From: Bacillus sp. FJAT-29790
GTDB taxonomy: Bacteria; Bacillota; Bacilli; Bacillales; Cytobacillaceae
Assembly (NCBI RefSeq): GCF_019039215.1
Contig: NZ_JAHNZZ010000001.1
Span: forward strand, 2,443,307 to 2,483,066
Direction of reading: 5' to 3'
Length of the DNA: 39,760 nucleotides
The notes below the pieces were generated by a model. That model had not been told where the DNA came from, did not search any database, and saw only the letters and a program-made list of their open reading frames with translations. The position numbers and the translations under genes are program-made. How positions within the stretch are numbered: position 1 is the first letter of the stretch; the number at the start of each line of letters is the position of its first letter. Of this stretch, positions 16,962 through 25,406 are shown in pieces.

Positions 16962-17008
16962 GCAAAGAGAAGGGCCTTGGTAAAAATAACCAAGGCCCTT
17001 CTCTTTGC
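16962..17008. terminator. Bidirectional terminator between the respiratory operon and pheT
   Basis: A perfect 20-bp stem: 16962-16981 (begins gcaaagagaaggg) pairs with 16989-17008, loop of 7 nt. It lies between convergent transcription units and should serve both. Confidence 0.9.
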
Positions 17009-17027
17009 TATTTCATGTTTTTGATGA

Positions 17028-19442
17028 TCAGCCTCTTAATACTGCTCCTGCCTTTTCCTTCACAGCATTCAATACTTTATCGTGTGCTTTCACGACATCC
17101 TCATCTGTTAATGTACGTTCTGGATCAAAATATTTTAATGAGAATGCGATCGACTTCATGCCAGGTTCCATGCGTTCACCTTCATATAGGTCAAAGACAT
17201 GGACTTCTTTTAATAAAGCTCCGCCTGCCTCTTTAATGATGTTCTCGAGATCGCCAGCGGCTTTTTCCTTATCCACAACAAGTGCAATATCCCTTGTAAT
17301 CGATGGGAAACGCGGGATTGCTTCATAGTGTAAAGGTGATACTTCCGCTTCTAAAATGGCTTTCAACGATAATTCAAATACATATGTTTCTTTTAAATCA
17401 AGTTCTTTTTCTACTGTCGGGTGTGTTTGGCCGATGAACCCAACAGATGTTCCAGACAAGTAGATTTCAGCCGTTCTTCCTGGATGCATGCCGGCTTTTT
17501 CTGACTGGCGGAACTCTACGGCATCTTCAAGTCCAAGCTTTTCAAATAAGCCTTCAAGGATTCCTTTTAAAACGAAGAAATCAACTGGCTTTTTCTCACC
17601 TTGCCATGGATGGCTTTGCCATAAGCCTGTGATTGCACCAGCAAGATGTTCACGTTCTTCTGGCAATTCATCCGTTCCATTGGACAAGAATACAGCACCT
17701 GTCTCATATACAGCAAGACTGTCATTTTGGCGGGCTGCGTTATATTTTAACACTTCTAAAAGCTGAGGAACGATGCTCAACCGCAGAATGCTGCGATCCT
17801 CACTCATTGGCATCGCAAGCTGTACTGGTTCCCGGTTTTCAAGGGCATATTGTGTTGCCTTTGCTTCATTAGTCAGTGAATAAGTAACTGCCTGATATAA
17901 GCCTGAACCTTCTAGATAGCGGCGGACCATTCTCCGTTTACTTTGATACGCTGTAAGATGACCTGGTGTTGATGAACCGATTGGAAGGGTCGATGCCAAG
18001 TTATCGTAACCATAGAGGCGGCCAACCTCTTCAATTAAATCTTCTTCAATCACGATGTCTCCGCGACGCGTTGGTGCGGTTACAGTGATTGTATCGTTGT
18101 CAGTACTTGTTTCAAATTGGAGACGGGCGAAGATATCTTCAACGTCTGTCATCACCATTTCTGTTCCTAGTACACGGTTTATTTTTTCCAATGTCACTGA
18201 AACGACTGCTGGTTCAACTTTAAGTGTATCCGCTTCAACAGATCCTTCTAACACGTCTCCGCCTGCATATTTCGCAAGTAATTGTGCCGCTCTTTCTGCA
18301 GCTGCTCTTGTTCTGTTCGGATCCACACCTTTTTCAAAACGTGCGCTTGCTTCACTTCTTAATCCGTGATCCTTCGAAGCTTTTCTAACCGTTGCTCCTG
18401 TAAAATAAGCTGATTCTAAGAGTACTGTTTTCGTGTCAGATTGAACCTCTGAATTTGCTCCGCCCATTACGCCTGCAAGAGCAACCGGCTCTTGGCCGTT
18501 TGTAATCAGAAGGTGATCGGATGTTAATGTCCGTTTTGCATCATCAAGCGTTTCGATGACTTCACCATCTTTCGCACGGCGAACGAGGATTTGTTTTGAA
18601 CCAAGTCGGTCATAATCAAAAGCGTGGAGCGGCTGGCCGTATTCAAGGAGAATATAGTTCGTAATATCGACCACATTATTATGCGGGCGAATACCAGCAG
18701 CCATCAATCTCCCTTGCATCCAAAGTGGTGATGGACTGATTTGCACATTTTTGATTACTTTTGCCACGTATAGTGGATTATCTTCTTGCGCTTCGACAAC
18801 TACTTGAATATAGTCAGAAGCTTTTTCCGCGGATTCCTCATGGTCTGTTGTTGGAAGCTTAACTTCTCTTCCTAAAATCGCCGACACCTCATAAGCAACT
18901 CCGAGCATACTTAGGCAATCAGCGCGGTTCGGTGTTAAACCAAGCTCAAGAACTTGGTCGTCTCGATGTAAAAGCTCGATCGCGTCTGTTCCTACTTCTG
19001 CACCTTGATGGAAAACATAAATTCCTTCAGAATATTCCTTCGCAACAAGCTTGCTTTCAATTCCAAGCTCTTGAAGGGAGCAAATCATGCCATTCGATTC
19101 TTCGCCGCGCAGCTTCGCCCGTTTAATTTTAAAATTACCCGGAAGCACTGCCCCCACTGTGGCAACTGCAACTTTTTGGCCTTTATCAACATTTGCTGCC
19201 CCGCAAATGATTTGAACCGGTTCTCCCTCACCAATGTCTACTAAGCACTTGTTTAATTTATCCGCATTTGGATGCTGCTCTCTTTCTAGGACATGCCCAA
19301 CAACGACACCGCGGATTCCTTCATTCAAAACGTCTACGCCTTCTACTTCAATACCGCTCTTCGTAATTTTTTCTGCTAATTCTACAGGGGTTACACCTGA
19401 TAGATCGACATAATCCTGCAGCCATTTATATGAAACGTACAT
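17028..19442 (-). CDS. pheT: Phenylalanyl-tRNA synthetase beta subunit
   Basis: 804 aa, the B. subtilis length. It forms the alpha2beta2 enzyme with PheS that charges tRNA-Phe. Domains in order: N-terminal tRNA-binding domain ([21 protein letters not shown]), B3/B4 editing domain, B5 domain ([25 protein letters not shown]) and the C-terminal ferredoxin-fold anticodon-binding domain ([16 protein letters not shown]). 23 bp downstream of pheS with GGAGGACATTAC before ATG 19442; one operon under the T-box. Confidence 0.97.
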   Translation of the reverse strand: MYVSYKWLQDYVDLSGVTPVELAEKITKSGIEVEGVDVLNEGIRGVVVGHVLEREQHPNADKLNKCLVDIGEGEPVQIICGAANVDKGQKVAVATVGAVLPGNFKIKRAKLRGEESNGMICSLQELGIESKLVAKEYSEGIYVFHQGAEVGTDAIELLHRDDQVLELGLTPNRADCLSMLGVAYEVSAILGREVKLPTTDHEESAEKASDYIQVVVEAQEDNPLYVAKVIKNVQISPSPLWMQGRLMAAGIRPHNNVVDITNYILLEYGQPLHAFDYDRLGSKQILVRRAKDGEVIETLDDAKRTLTSDHLLITNGQEPVALAGVMGGANSEVQSDTKTVLLESAYFTGATVRKASKDHGLRSEASARFEKGVDPNRTRAAAERAAQLLAKYAGGDVLEGSVEADTLKVEPAVVSVTLEKINRVLGTEMVMTDVEDIFARLQFETSTDNDTITVTAPTRRGDIVIEEDLIEEVGRLYGYDNLASTLPIGSSTPGHLTAYQSKRRMVRRYLEGSGLYQAVTYSLTNEAKATQYALENREPVQLAMPMSEDRSILRLSIVPQLLEVLKYNAARQNDSLAVYETGAVFLSNGTDELPEEREHLAGAITGLWQSHPWQGEKKPVDFFVLKGILEGLFEKLGLEDAVEFRQSEKAGMHPGRTAEIYLSGTSVGFIGQTHPTVEKELDLKETYVFELSLKAILEAEVSPLHYEAIPRFPSITRDIALVVDKEKAAGDLENIIKEAGGALLKEVHVFDLYEGERMEPGMKSIAFSLKYFDPERTLTDEDVVKAHDKVLNAVKEKAGAVLRG

Positions 19443-19465
19443 GTAATGTCCTCCTCTTCCTTCTC

Positions 19466-20503
19466 TTATTCATGGATTGAAAATTGTTTTAAGAAACGTA
19501 CATCATTTGTATAGAAATGACGGATATCATCTACGCCGTATTTCAACATAGCAATTCGCTCAGGCCCCATTCCGAAGGCAAAACCTGTGTACTTCTTGGA
19601 ATCGAATCCGGCCAATTCTAGAACATTCGGATGAACCATCCCAGCACCAAGAATTTCGATCCAGCCTGTTCCTTTACACACGCTACAACCTTTTCCGCCG
19701 CAAATTTTGCAAGAAATATCCATCTCGACAGATGGCTCAGTGAATGGGAAGAAGCTTGGACGGAGACGAATTTCCCTGTCTTCTCCAAACATTTTCTTCG
19801 CAAATACTTGAAGCGTTCCTTTTAGGTCGGTCATGCGGATGTTTTCGTCAATCACAAGTCCTTCAATTTGCATAAATTGATGGGAGTGTGTGGCATCGTC
19901 ATTATCCCGGCGATACACTTTTCCAGGGCAAATGATTTTTACTGGACCTTTCCCTTTATGCTTTTCCATTGTTCTTGCCTGTACTGGTGATGTGTGCGTA
20001 CGGAGAAGAATCTCTTCTGTAATATAGAAAGAATCCTGCATATCACGGGCAGGGTGACCTTTCGGAAGATTTAACGCTTCGAAGTTATAATAATCTTTTT
20101 CCACCTCAGGTCCTTCAGCGATTGTATAGCCCATTCCGATGAATAAATCTTCAATTTCTTCAATGATACGAGTCAGTGGATGATGGTTTCCTTCTTTAAC
20201 CGGACGGCCTGGAAGCGTGACATCAATTTTCTCAAGCGCAAGCTTTGCGTTTACAGCAGCTTCTTCTAGATGTTTCTGCTTTTCTTCGATCGCCGCTGTT
20301 ATGGCATCCCTAACTTCATTCGCCAGTGACCCCATTTTCGGGCGTTCTTCAGCAGATAGTTTCCCCATCCCTTTGAGCACTTCCGTAATTGGCCCTTTTT
20401 TTCCTAAGTATGAGACGCGGATGTCGTTCAATTCTTTTAAATCAGCTGTCTGGCTGATTTTTTCTAACGCTTCAGTTTGCAATTCCTTTAAACGCTCTTG
20501 CAT
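19466..20503 (-). CDS. pheS: Phenylalanyl-tRNA synthetase alpha subunit
   Basis: 345 aa. Class II catalytic subunit with motif 2 ([22 protein letters not shown]) and motif 3 ([17 protein letters not shown]); an inserted [17 protein letters not shown] is the cysteine cluster region seen in Bacillus PheS. Start ATG 20503 follows TAAAGGAGG and gives [15 protein letters not shown], matching the family; the frame continues upstream to 20566 only through the T-box terminator. Regulated by the leader at 20504-20870. Confidence 0.97.
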   Translation of the reverse strand: MQERLKELQTEALEKISQTADLKELNDIRVSYLGKKGPITEVLKGMGKLSAEERPKMGSLANEVRDAITAAIEEKQKHLEEAAVNAKLALEKIDVTLPGRPVKEGNHHPLTRIIEEIEDLFIGMGYTIAEGPEVEKDYYNFEALNLPKGHPARDMQDSFYITEEILLRTHTSPVQARTMEKHKGKGPVKIICPGKVYRRDNDDATHSHQFMQIEGLVIDENIRMTDLKGTLQVFAKKMFGEDREIRLRPSFFPFTEPSVEMDISCKICGGKGCSVCKGTGWIEILGAGMVHPNVLELAGFDSKKYTGFAFGMGPERIAMLKYGVDDIRHFYTNDVRFLKQFSIHE

Positions 20504-20870
20504 CTTAATATCCTCCTTTAATTCCTGTAATTCAGCTTTTTTTCCAAAATAAAAAACCTCTCCCAATAAAGGGACGAGGTTTTGGATTTCGCGGTACCAC
20601 CCTTTTTAACACATGCGGGCAATTAAACAACCTTCATGTGTTCACTTCATTCAGATAACGGCGACTGCCGGTACATCTTTACATAGAAAAGCGGAAGCTG
20701 GACATGTTACAAAACCAAGCTTTTATTGCCATTCTAATGGTCCCGATGCCAACTCTGGAGGTGAATGTTCTTTTGCAATCCCTTGAAAATGCTCTCAGTC
20801 TAGGCGTTTTCTCCCTGAAAAGTTCCCTGCAAATTACTTTTCTCCGTCATTGTTTTATTTCATATAATTT
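20504..20870 (-). promoter_or_regulatory. Phe-specific T-box leader of pheST
   Basis: The T-box core AGGGTGGTACCGCG is at 20603-20590 (minus strand). Upstream, the specifier loop shows AGTAA on its 5' side and GAACATTCACC on its 3' side, flanking a TTTGCA/TGCAAA stem; TTC (20765-20763) is a Phe codon, agreeing with the downstream genes. Uncharged tRNA-Phe pairing here stabilises the antiterminator and lets pheST be transcribed. Confidence 0.92.
20545..20582 (-). terminator. T-box-controlled terminator
   Basis: Minus strand AACCTCGTCCC (20581-20571) pairs with GGGAGAGGTT (20564-20555), followed by TTTTATTTTGG. It competes with the T-box antiterminator at 20590-20603. Confidence 0.85.
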
Positions 20871-20876
20871 GCTGTT

Positions 20877-20905
20877 ATTATAGTATATTCTGCACATTGT
20901 TTCAA
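20877..20905 (-). promoter_or_regulatory. Sigma-A promoter of pheST
   Basis: Minus strand TTGAAA (20900-20905), a 17-bp spacer, then TATAAT (20877-20882). The start would be near 20870, just ahead of stem I of the T-box. Confidence 0.85.
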
Positions 20906-20923
20906 ATTGTTTCATTAAAAAAA

Positions 20924-21151
20924 AGCTGTTTTCGCATATATTGTTGTTTTAGCCTACAAAGTTTGCCCGTTGATTTCCGCTACGGGCACTTGCTTTCCGC
21001 GGGGAGGGACGGGAGCCTCCTCGGCGTTACCGCCTGTGGGGTCTCCCGTTCCCTCTATCTCCCGCTGGAGTCAAGTGCCCTCCGCTCCAATCAACTCAGA
21101 TTATTAAATAAAAATCGCATTATAAAAGCAACAAACTTTACGAAAATAGCC
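20924..21151 (+). repeat. Dispersed repeat, copy B (internally deleted)
   Basis: Same element as 7082-7372, with intact left end agctgttttcgcatatattg and right end ctttacgaaaatagcc. It lacks about 60 bp present in copy A: the sequence jumps from cccgctgga straight to gtcaagtgccctcc, consistent with deletion between short gga direct repeats. The GGGACGGGAG/CTCCCGTTCCC hairpin is retained. It lies between the pheS promoter and ysgA. Confidence 0.88.
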
Positions 21152-21172
21152 CTAAAAAACGATGCATATTAT

Positions 21173-21919
21173 TCACGATCGTAAATAATACAGCAGAATT
21201 CCGGATGCGACTGCGACATTTAATGATTCACTTTTTCCGAAAATCGGGATATAAAGATTAGCAGTTGTTGCTTCTAGTAAGTTTTTACTAACGCCGCTTC
21301 CTTCATTGCCGACGATTAATGCGAATGCATCTGAATTTTGGATCTCCGTATACTCTTTTGCATTTTCTAAAGCTGTTCCGTATACCGGGATATTTTCTAT
21401 TTTAAGCTTGGTTACCCATTCAAACAAGTTTCCCCTTAAAACAGGCAGATGGAAATGGCTTCCTTGTGCGGAGCGCAGGACTTTCGGATTGTAAATATCC
21501 ACGCTTCCTTCACCAACGATGACAGCATCGATCCCAGCCGCATCCGCTGTTCTGATCATTGTACCTAAATTACCTGGGTCCTGAACAGCGTCGATTAATA
21601 AATAGCTTTTACCTTCAGTTGTGGTATGTTGTGATTGCTTGCAAACAGCCAACACTCCTTGTGGCGTTTCTGTATCTGACAAGCTTTGAATAATTTCATT
21701 CGTTACCATTGTAACAGGGATAGACCCATAATCCCACCCATGAGGCAGGCCAGTATCTTCACTTACAATGATTTCTACTATTTGATTACTCGAAAGTGCT
21801 TCTTCAACAAGATGAAAGCCTTCAACAATATATGTACCCGTTTTATCCCGTTCCTTTTTTGTCAAAAGCTTTTTCCATTGCTTGACTTGAGGATTACTTG
21901 CAGAGTGAATATACTTCAA
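21173..21919 (-). CDS. ysgA: TrmH/SpoU-family RNA 2'-O-methyltransferase
   Basis: Probable rRNA ribose methyltransferase with the SPOUT knot motifs: NEGSGVS, LIDAVQDPGNLGTMIRTADAAG and the closing IPIFGKSESLNVAVASGILLY. An N-terminal substrate-binding domain (ASNPQVKQWKKLLTKKERDKTGTY, residues 6-29) precedes. GGAG at 21931-21928 sets the start: TTG 21919 (8 nt away) gives MKYIHSASNP and 248 aa, the length of B. subtilis YsgA; GTG 21922 is the alternative, while GTG 21928 overlaps the site. It is divergent from sspI, as in B. subtilis. Confidence 0.9.
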   Translation of the reverse strand: MKYIHSASNPQVKQWKKLLTKKERDKTGTYIVEGFHLVEEALSSNQIVEIIVSEDTGLPHGWDYGSIPVTMVTNEIIQSLSDTETPQGVLAVCKQSQHTTTEGKSYLLIDAVQDPGNLGTMIRTADAAGIDAVIVGEGSVDIYNPKVLRSAQGSHFHLPVLRGNLFEWVTKLKIENIPVYGTALENAKEYTEIQNSDAFALIVGNEGSGVSKNLLEATTANLYIPIFGKSESLNVAVASGILLYYLRS

Positions 21920-22036
21920 CACTGTCACTCCTTTATTTTTACTCCAATTTTCTTATTATAGCCCATTTAAAATACATAATAAATCCAAAAATAGAAAACA
22001 TAATAATGAAATGAATTTTTGAAAGGAGTGCGTTAA

Positions 22037-22243
22037 ATGAACTTAAACTTGCGTAACGCTATCATACACAATGTCTCAGGTAATTCACAGGACGAGCTGA
22101 AGGATACAATCGTTGATGCCATTCAGAACGGGGAAGAAAAAATGCTTCCTGGATTAGGCGTTTTATTTGAAGTCATTTGGAAAAATTCCTCTGAGCAAGA
22201 TAAGCAAGAAATGCTTCATACATTGGAGAGTGGGTTAAAATAA
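22037..22243 (+). CDS. sspI: Small acid-soluble spore protein I
   Basis: 68 aa, beginning [25 protein letters not shown] and containing [16 protein letters not shown], the SspI family pattern (B. subtilis SspI is 71 aa). A minor spore-core protein, normally made in the forespore under sigma-G; two CATAATA -10-like elements occur at 21975-21981 and 21999-22005 but no convincing -35 was found. GAAAGGAG lies 8 nt before ATG 22037. It shows the host is a spore former. Confidence 0.93.
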   Translation: MNLNLRNAIIHNVSGNSQDELKDTIVDAIQNGEEKMLPGLGVLFEVIWKNSSEQDKQEMLHTLESGLK

Positions 22244-22254
22244 GTACAAAGTTG

Positions 22255-22277
22255 AGCGGCTCTTTGCCGCTTTTTTT
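22255..22277 (+). terminator. Terminator of sspI
   Basis: AGCGGC tcttt GCCGCT followed by TTTTTTT; 11 nt past the stop codon. Confidence 0.88.
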
Positions 22278-22325
22278 ATGGGCCTACTATCAAAATAATT
22301 TTGTTAGATTATACTGCTGGACAAT

Positions 22326-22668
22326 GCGGCAGCTCTATTGGACCGCTGGTGGTGAAATATCATGTTCACTGGCCAATAAAACCGCTCTATTGGACCATTG
22401 GTGGTGAAAAATCATGTTCAGGGGCTTATAGAACTGCTCTATTGGACCGCTACTGGAGAAAATCCATGTTCTGGGGCTTATAGAACCGCTCTATTGGACC
22501 ACTGATAGTGAAAAATCATGTTCTGGGGCTTATAGAACTGCTCTATTGGACCGCTACTGGAAAAAATCCATGTTCTGGGGCTTATAGAACCGCTCTATTG
22601 GACCACTGATAGTGAAAAATCATGTTCAGGGGCTTATAGAACTGCTCTATTAGAGAAATATCATGTTT
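22326..22668. repeat. Tandem array, exact 52-bp period
   Basis: The core ctctatt recurs at 22333, 22385, 22437, 22489, 22541, 22593 and 22645, each step 52 bp. Units alternate between two types: one reads ggaccgctactgga with atccatgttctgg (starting at 22437 and 22541), the other ggaccactgatagtg with atcatgttc (22489 and 22593), so a 104-bp higher-order unit is visible. The first two units are the most divergent and the last is truncated. The period is not a multiple of three and the region is not a gene. Confidence 0.93.
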
Positions 22669-22699
22669 GGTTTTAATAACCCTTTTTCCATCTTATAAG

Positions 22700-22724
22700 A
22701 ATACTCCGGGGTCGCCGGAGTATT
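22700..22724 (-). terminator. Hairpin after ysdC, probable terminator
   Basis: Minus strand AATACTCCGG and CCGGAGTATT form a perfect 10-bp stem, 11 nt past the ysdC stop. The following cttataaga is not a true T-run, so termination may be weak. Confidence 0.55.
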
Positions 22725-22734
22725 TCAAAAAACA

Positions 22735-23820
22735 TTATTCAAATGTAATTTTCTCAACTGTTTCCTTATCAAGGCGTTTAATTACTTCTGCAATCAGCTT
22801 CACAGCATTTTCGTAGTCATCGCGATGAAGCATGGCTGCGTGTGAATGAATGTACCGAGTTGCAATCGTAATTGAAAGTGCTGGAACCCCATTATGAGTG
22901 ACATGGATAGCTCCCGAATCCGTACCGCCGCCAGCCATCGCATCAAATTGGTAAGGGATATTTAACTCGTCAGCAGTATCTGTTACAAAGTCACGCAATC
23001 CTTTGTGTGAAACCATGGACGCGTCATAAAGAATGATTTGTGGGCCTTTACCCATTTTACCTAAAGCTTCTTTTTCAGAAATTCCCGGTGTATCCCCTGC
23101 AATCCCTACATCGACACCGAAAGCAATATCCGGTTCAATTTTTTGTGCCGATGTCCTTGCACCACGAAGCCCAACTTCTTCTTGTACTGTACCAACTCCA
23201 TAAACAATGTTTGGATGGTCAGCATCCTTTAATTCTTTTAATACGTCAATCGCAATCCCACAGCCAATGCGGTTATCCCATGCTTTCGCAAGCAGCATTT
23301 TTTCATTATTCATGACCGTAAATTCGAAGTATGGAACAACCATGTCACCCGGTCTAACGCCCCATTCCTTCACTTCTTCTTGGCTTGAAGCCCCGATATC
23401 AATAAACATATCCTTAATCTCTACCGGTTTTTTGCGAGCTTCTGGAGAAAGAATGTGTGGAGGCTTTGAACCGATTACGCCCGTTACATCCCCTTTTCTT
23501 GTCACAATCGTCACACGCTGAGCAAGCATCACTTGAGACCACCAGCCGCCAACGGTTTGGAAACGAAGGAATCCTTTCTCGTCAATGCTTGTAATCATGA
23601 AACCTACTTCATCAAGGTGGCCGGCAACCATTATTTTCGGACCGCCCTCTTTACCAACCTTTTTCGCAATTAAGCTTCCAAGGCCGTCTGTTGTCACTTC
23701 ATCTGCATAAGGGGCTATGTATTTTTTCATGACTTCACGCGGTTCACGCTCATTGCCAGGAATTCCTTTCGCATCCGTTAATTCCTTCAGCATCGTTAAT
23801 GTTGCATCTAAATTCGTCAT
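22735..23820 (-). CDS. ysdC: M42-family metallopeptidase (glutamyl aminopeptidase-like)
   Basis: 361 aa, cytoplasmic dinuclear-metal aminopeptidase that forms large tetrahedral complexes in this family. Metal ligands and catalytic residues are all in place: GHLDEVGF (H68, D70), WDNRIG (D182), VQEEVGLRG (E214, E215), D237 and RYIHS (H325). GGGAG precedes ATG 23820. It has its own sigma-A promoter and stands beside sspI, while its B. subtilis neighbour ysdB is found 16 kb away at 39021. Confidence 0.93.
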   Translation of the reverse strand: MTNLDATLTMLKELTDAKGIPGNEREPREVMKKYIAPYADEVTTDGLGSLIAKKVGKEGGPKIMVAGHLDEVGFMITSIDEKGFLRFQTVGGWWSQVMLAQRVTIVTRKGDVTGVIGSKPPHILSPEARKKPVEIKDMFIDIGASSQEEVKEWGVRPGDMVVPYFEFTVMNNEKMLLAKAWDNRIGCGIAIDVLKELKDADHPNIVYGVGTVQEEVGLRGARTSAQKIEPDIAFGVDVGIAGDTPGISEKEALGKMGKGPQIILYDASMVSHKGLRDFVTDTADELNIPYQFDAMAGGGTDSGAIHVTHNGVPALSITIATRYIHSHAAMLHRDDYENAVKLIAEVIKRLDKETVEKITFE

Positions 23821-23855
23821 TATTTCGACTCCCTTAATAATATGTATTCATTTCC

Positions 23856-23885
23856 ATTATACAAAAGCAAGTATCTAATGTGCAA
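23856..23885 (-). promoter_or_regulatory. Sigma-A promoter of ysdC
   Basis: Minus strand TTGCAC (23880-23885), an 18-bp spacer, then TATAAT (23856-23861), about 35 nt before the start codon. Confidence 0.7.
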
Positions 23886-23948
23886 AAAAAATCTGTTCAT
23901 AACCCGCTGTTTCCTTTTATATTAATTCACTATTTTAAATAGAAAAAT

Positions 23949-24455
23949 CTACTCCCCCTCCGCTGTAAACGTCCGCTGTCCAAGTTCATTTTCTAGCATA
24001 AAGAATGCGTTGCTGTCTTTGTCGATTCTTTTTAGCTTTTGAATTAGGCCGTCAAACAGAGCTTCTTCCTCCACTTGCTCTTCAATAAACCATTTTAAAA
24101 ACGTCATCGTGGCATGCTCCCGCTCGTCTAGGGCGATGTCAGCGAGATCATAAATGCGGCGTGTCACTTCTTTCTCCTGGATCAACCCTTTTTCAAACAC
24201 ATCTAACATAGAAGCAAAATCGTTATTCGGAGCATGGAAACCTTCGATTGATGCCCTTTCTCCCATGTCATTAATAAAATTATAGAACTTCATTGCATGG
24301 AAACGTTCTTCTTCCGCTTGCACAAGAAAGAAGTTAGCAAAACCATCCAAATTCTCCGCTGAACAATAAGCAGCCATCGCTAAATAAGCATGTGCGGAGT
24401 AAAACTCGTAATTCATTTGGTCATTTAAGCCTTTGATTAGTTTTTCGCTTAACAT
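23949..24455 (-). CDS. Ferritin (non-heme iron storage protein)
   Basis: 168 aa, a four-helix ferritin of the FtnA type that stores iron as ferric mineral. The ferroxidase residues are visible: E17, Y24, E50 and H53 (QAEEERFHAMKF), then E94-type ALDEREHAT and the FIEEQVEEE helix with Q and E ligands. No heme-binding Met context of bacterioferritin. TAGGAGGG precedes ATG 24455. Single gene; the 170-bp upstream region shows no clear Fur or PerR box by eye. Confidence 0.92.
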   Translation of the reverse strand: MLSEKLIKGLNDQMNYEFYSAHAYLAMAAYCSAENLDGFANFFLVQAEEERFHAMKFYNFINDMGERASIEGFHAPNNDFASMLDVFEKGLIQEKEVTRRIYDLADIALDEREHATMTFLKWFIEEQVEEEALFDGLIQKLKRIDKDSNAFFMLENELGQRTFTAEGE

Positions 24456-24575
24456 CTTAATCCCTCCTATTTTTTTAAGTAGTATATCCTATACCGGTAA
24501 GTGATAAGCAAATACCTACCTACATCAGACTAAAATGGGCTTGGTTCAGCTTATGTATAAATGGGGTGTATAACG

Positions 24576-24621
24576 AAAAAGCCTGCATGAGCAAAGTTTT
24601 TATTACTCATACAGGCTTTTT
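24576..24621. terminator. Bidirectional terminator beside the toxin gene
   Basis: AAAAAGCCTGcATGAG pairs with CTCATaCAGGCTTTTT around a 15-nt loop. It ends the toxin-antitoxin transcript and lies ahead of the ferritin promoter region. Confidence 0.85.
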
Positions 24622-24627
24622 ATATGA

Positions 24628-24909
24628 TTATTTTTCACCCGGAAACATAATGGCAACGATAACTATATCATTATGGATTTGTTTAAAATAAATTCTAAAC
24701 TTTTTAACGACAACACGAGACATTCCTTTATATGTCCCCAATTCCTCTGTATACATTCTTCCAACAACATTCGTTTTTAATAAATCCTCTGTTTCCAAGA
24801 TAAATTGGGAAATATAGTCCAATGTTTCCTCTGGAGTATATCGGACACTTCGAAAATTGATTAATTTATTTCTAACACTCGGAAGCCAAATGATGTTTCG
24901 AGTATTTAT
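24628..24909 (-). CDS. RelE/ParE-family toxin, apparent ATG to ATA start loss
   Basis: The frame from 24909 encodes 93 residues with an N-terminus NTRNIIWLPSVRNKLINFRS and continues YTPEETLDYISQFILETEDLL, then ELGTYKGMSRVVVKKFRIYF and ending VIVAIMFPGEK, a typical small ParE/RelE fold (ribosome-dependent RNase or gyrase poison in the family). It overlaps the antitoxin stop as TAATA, where TAATG would be the classic coupled start; AAAAGGAC lies 8 nt before it. The first conventional start in frame is TTG at 24822, which would drop the first 29 residues including strand 1 and much of helix 1. So it is either read poorly from ATA or is inactive. Followed by a terminator. Confidence 0.7.
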   Translation of the reverse strand: MNTRNIIWLPSVRNKLINFRSVRYTPEETLDYISQFILETEDLLKTNVVGRMYTEELGTYKGMSRVVVKKFRIYFKQIHNDIVIVAIMFPGEK

Positions 24910-25175
24910 TATTCAAAGTCCTTTTTGGATAACGATTGTAATAGCTCTGTTGTGGACATACCTAATCCTTGCTTATACTGCTCTTGGCTCTCCTTAATCA
25001 TCCGCTTAAGCTCTGGATTAGCTTTAACATCAGAATGGATAGATTGTTGGTCTTCTTCTTGCAGAACAAGAGTGAATCTACCCTTTCCAGGAATAAAAAA
25101 TTGGCAGACAGAGTTTTCACGGTCCATACTCGAAATGTATTTCATGAGTTCTTCTGTAGAATGAATTTCCCCCAT
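24909..25175 (-). CDS. Putative antitoxin upstream of the RelE/ParE-like toxin
   Basis: 88 aa, acidic and polar, no named DNA-binding motif that I recognise. It contains a beta-like stretch SVCQFFIPGKGRFTLVLQEED followed by charged helices (NPELKRMIKESQEQYKQGLG, TTELLQSLSKKDFE). GGTGGTGATT precedes ATG 25175. The stop overlaps the first base of the toxin frame, so the two are translationally coupled. Antitoxin is inferred only from position and size; it does not look like a PHD, RelB or Xre antitoxin. Confidence 0.6.
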   Translation of the reverse strand: MGEIHSTEELMKYISSMDRENSVCQFFIPGKGRFTLVLQEEDQQSIHSDVKANPELKRMIKESQEQYKQGLGMSTTELLQSLSKKDFE

Positions 25176-25270
25176 GCAATCACCACCATTATTAAGATAA
25201 CTAATGTCTTAATAATACCATACAAAATGATTACCTAAAAAGTGTATCTAAATAAAATTGATACCATTAT

Positions 25271-25372
25271 AAAATCAATAAAATCTTCCGATCCATAATT
25301 TAAAACTAGTCCTATATCTCGTTATAATTTTTCCAACTGAAAGCGGGATGTTAAAAATTCTATGGAAAACGA
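25271..25372 (-). pseudogene. Decayed fragment of a methyltransferase paralogue
   Basis: Read on the minus strand this gives QLEKL-stop-RDIGLVLNYGSEDFIDFI, which lines up with VEKLKREIELVLYYGSEDYIYFL of the intact methyltransferase at 28418-29026. The nucleotide match (25271-25372 with about 28524-28642) includes gatccataat and taatttttcca, with an internal gap of about 20 nt and an in-frame TAA. The orientation is the same as the intact gene. The rest of the gene is absent. Confidence 0.6.
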
Positions 25373-25406
25373 GGTAGGCTCTAAGGTTTCCTTCATGCCA
25401 ATTGAA

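Noticed and set aside
20684..20705. agaaaagcggaagctggaca in the T-box leader, like the ends of the repeat at 5176
   Set aside because: It lies inside the structured pheS leader, and a 20-bp likeness is not enough to claim a repeat insertion.
22301..22483. 60-codon frame across the 52-bp array
   Set aside because: The period is not a multiple of three, so no repeated peptide is encoded, and there is no start site.
22326..22668. Possible CRISPR array
   Set aside because: Units are contiguous and similar along their whole 52 bp with no unique spacers, and no cas genes are present.
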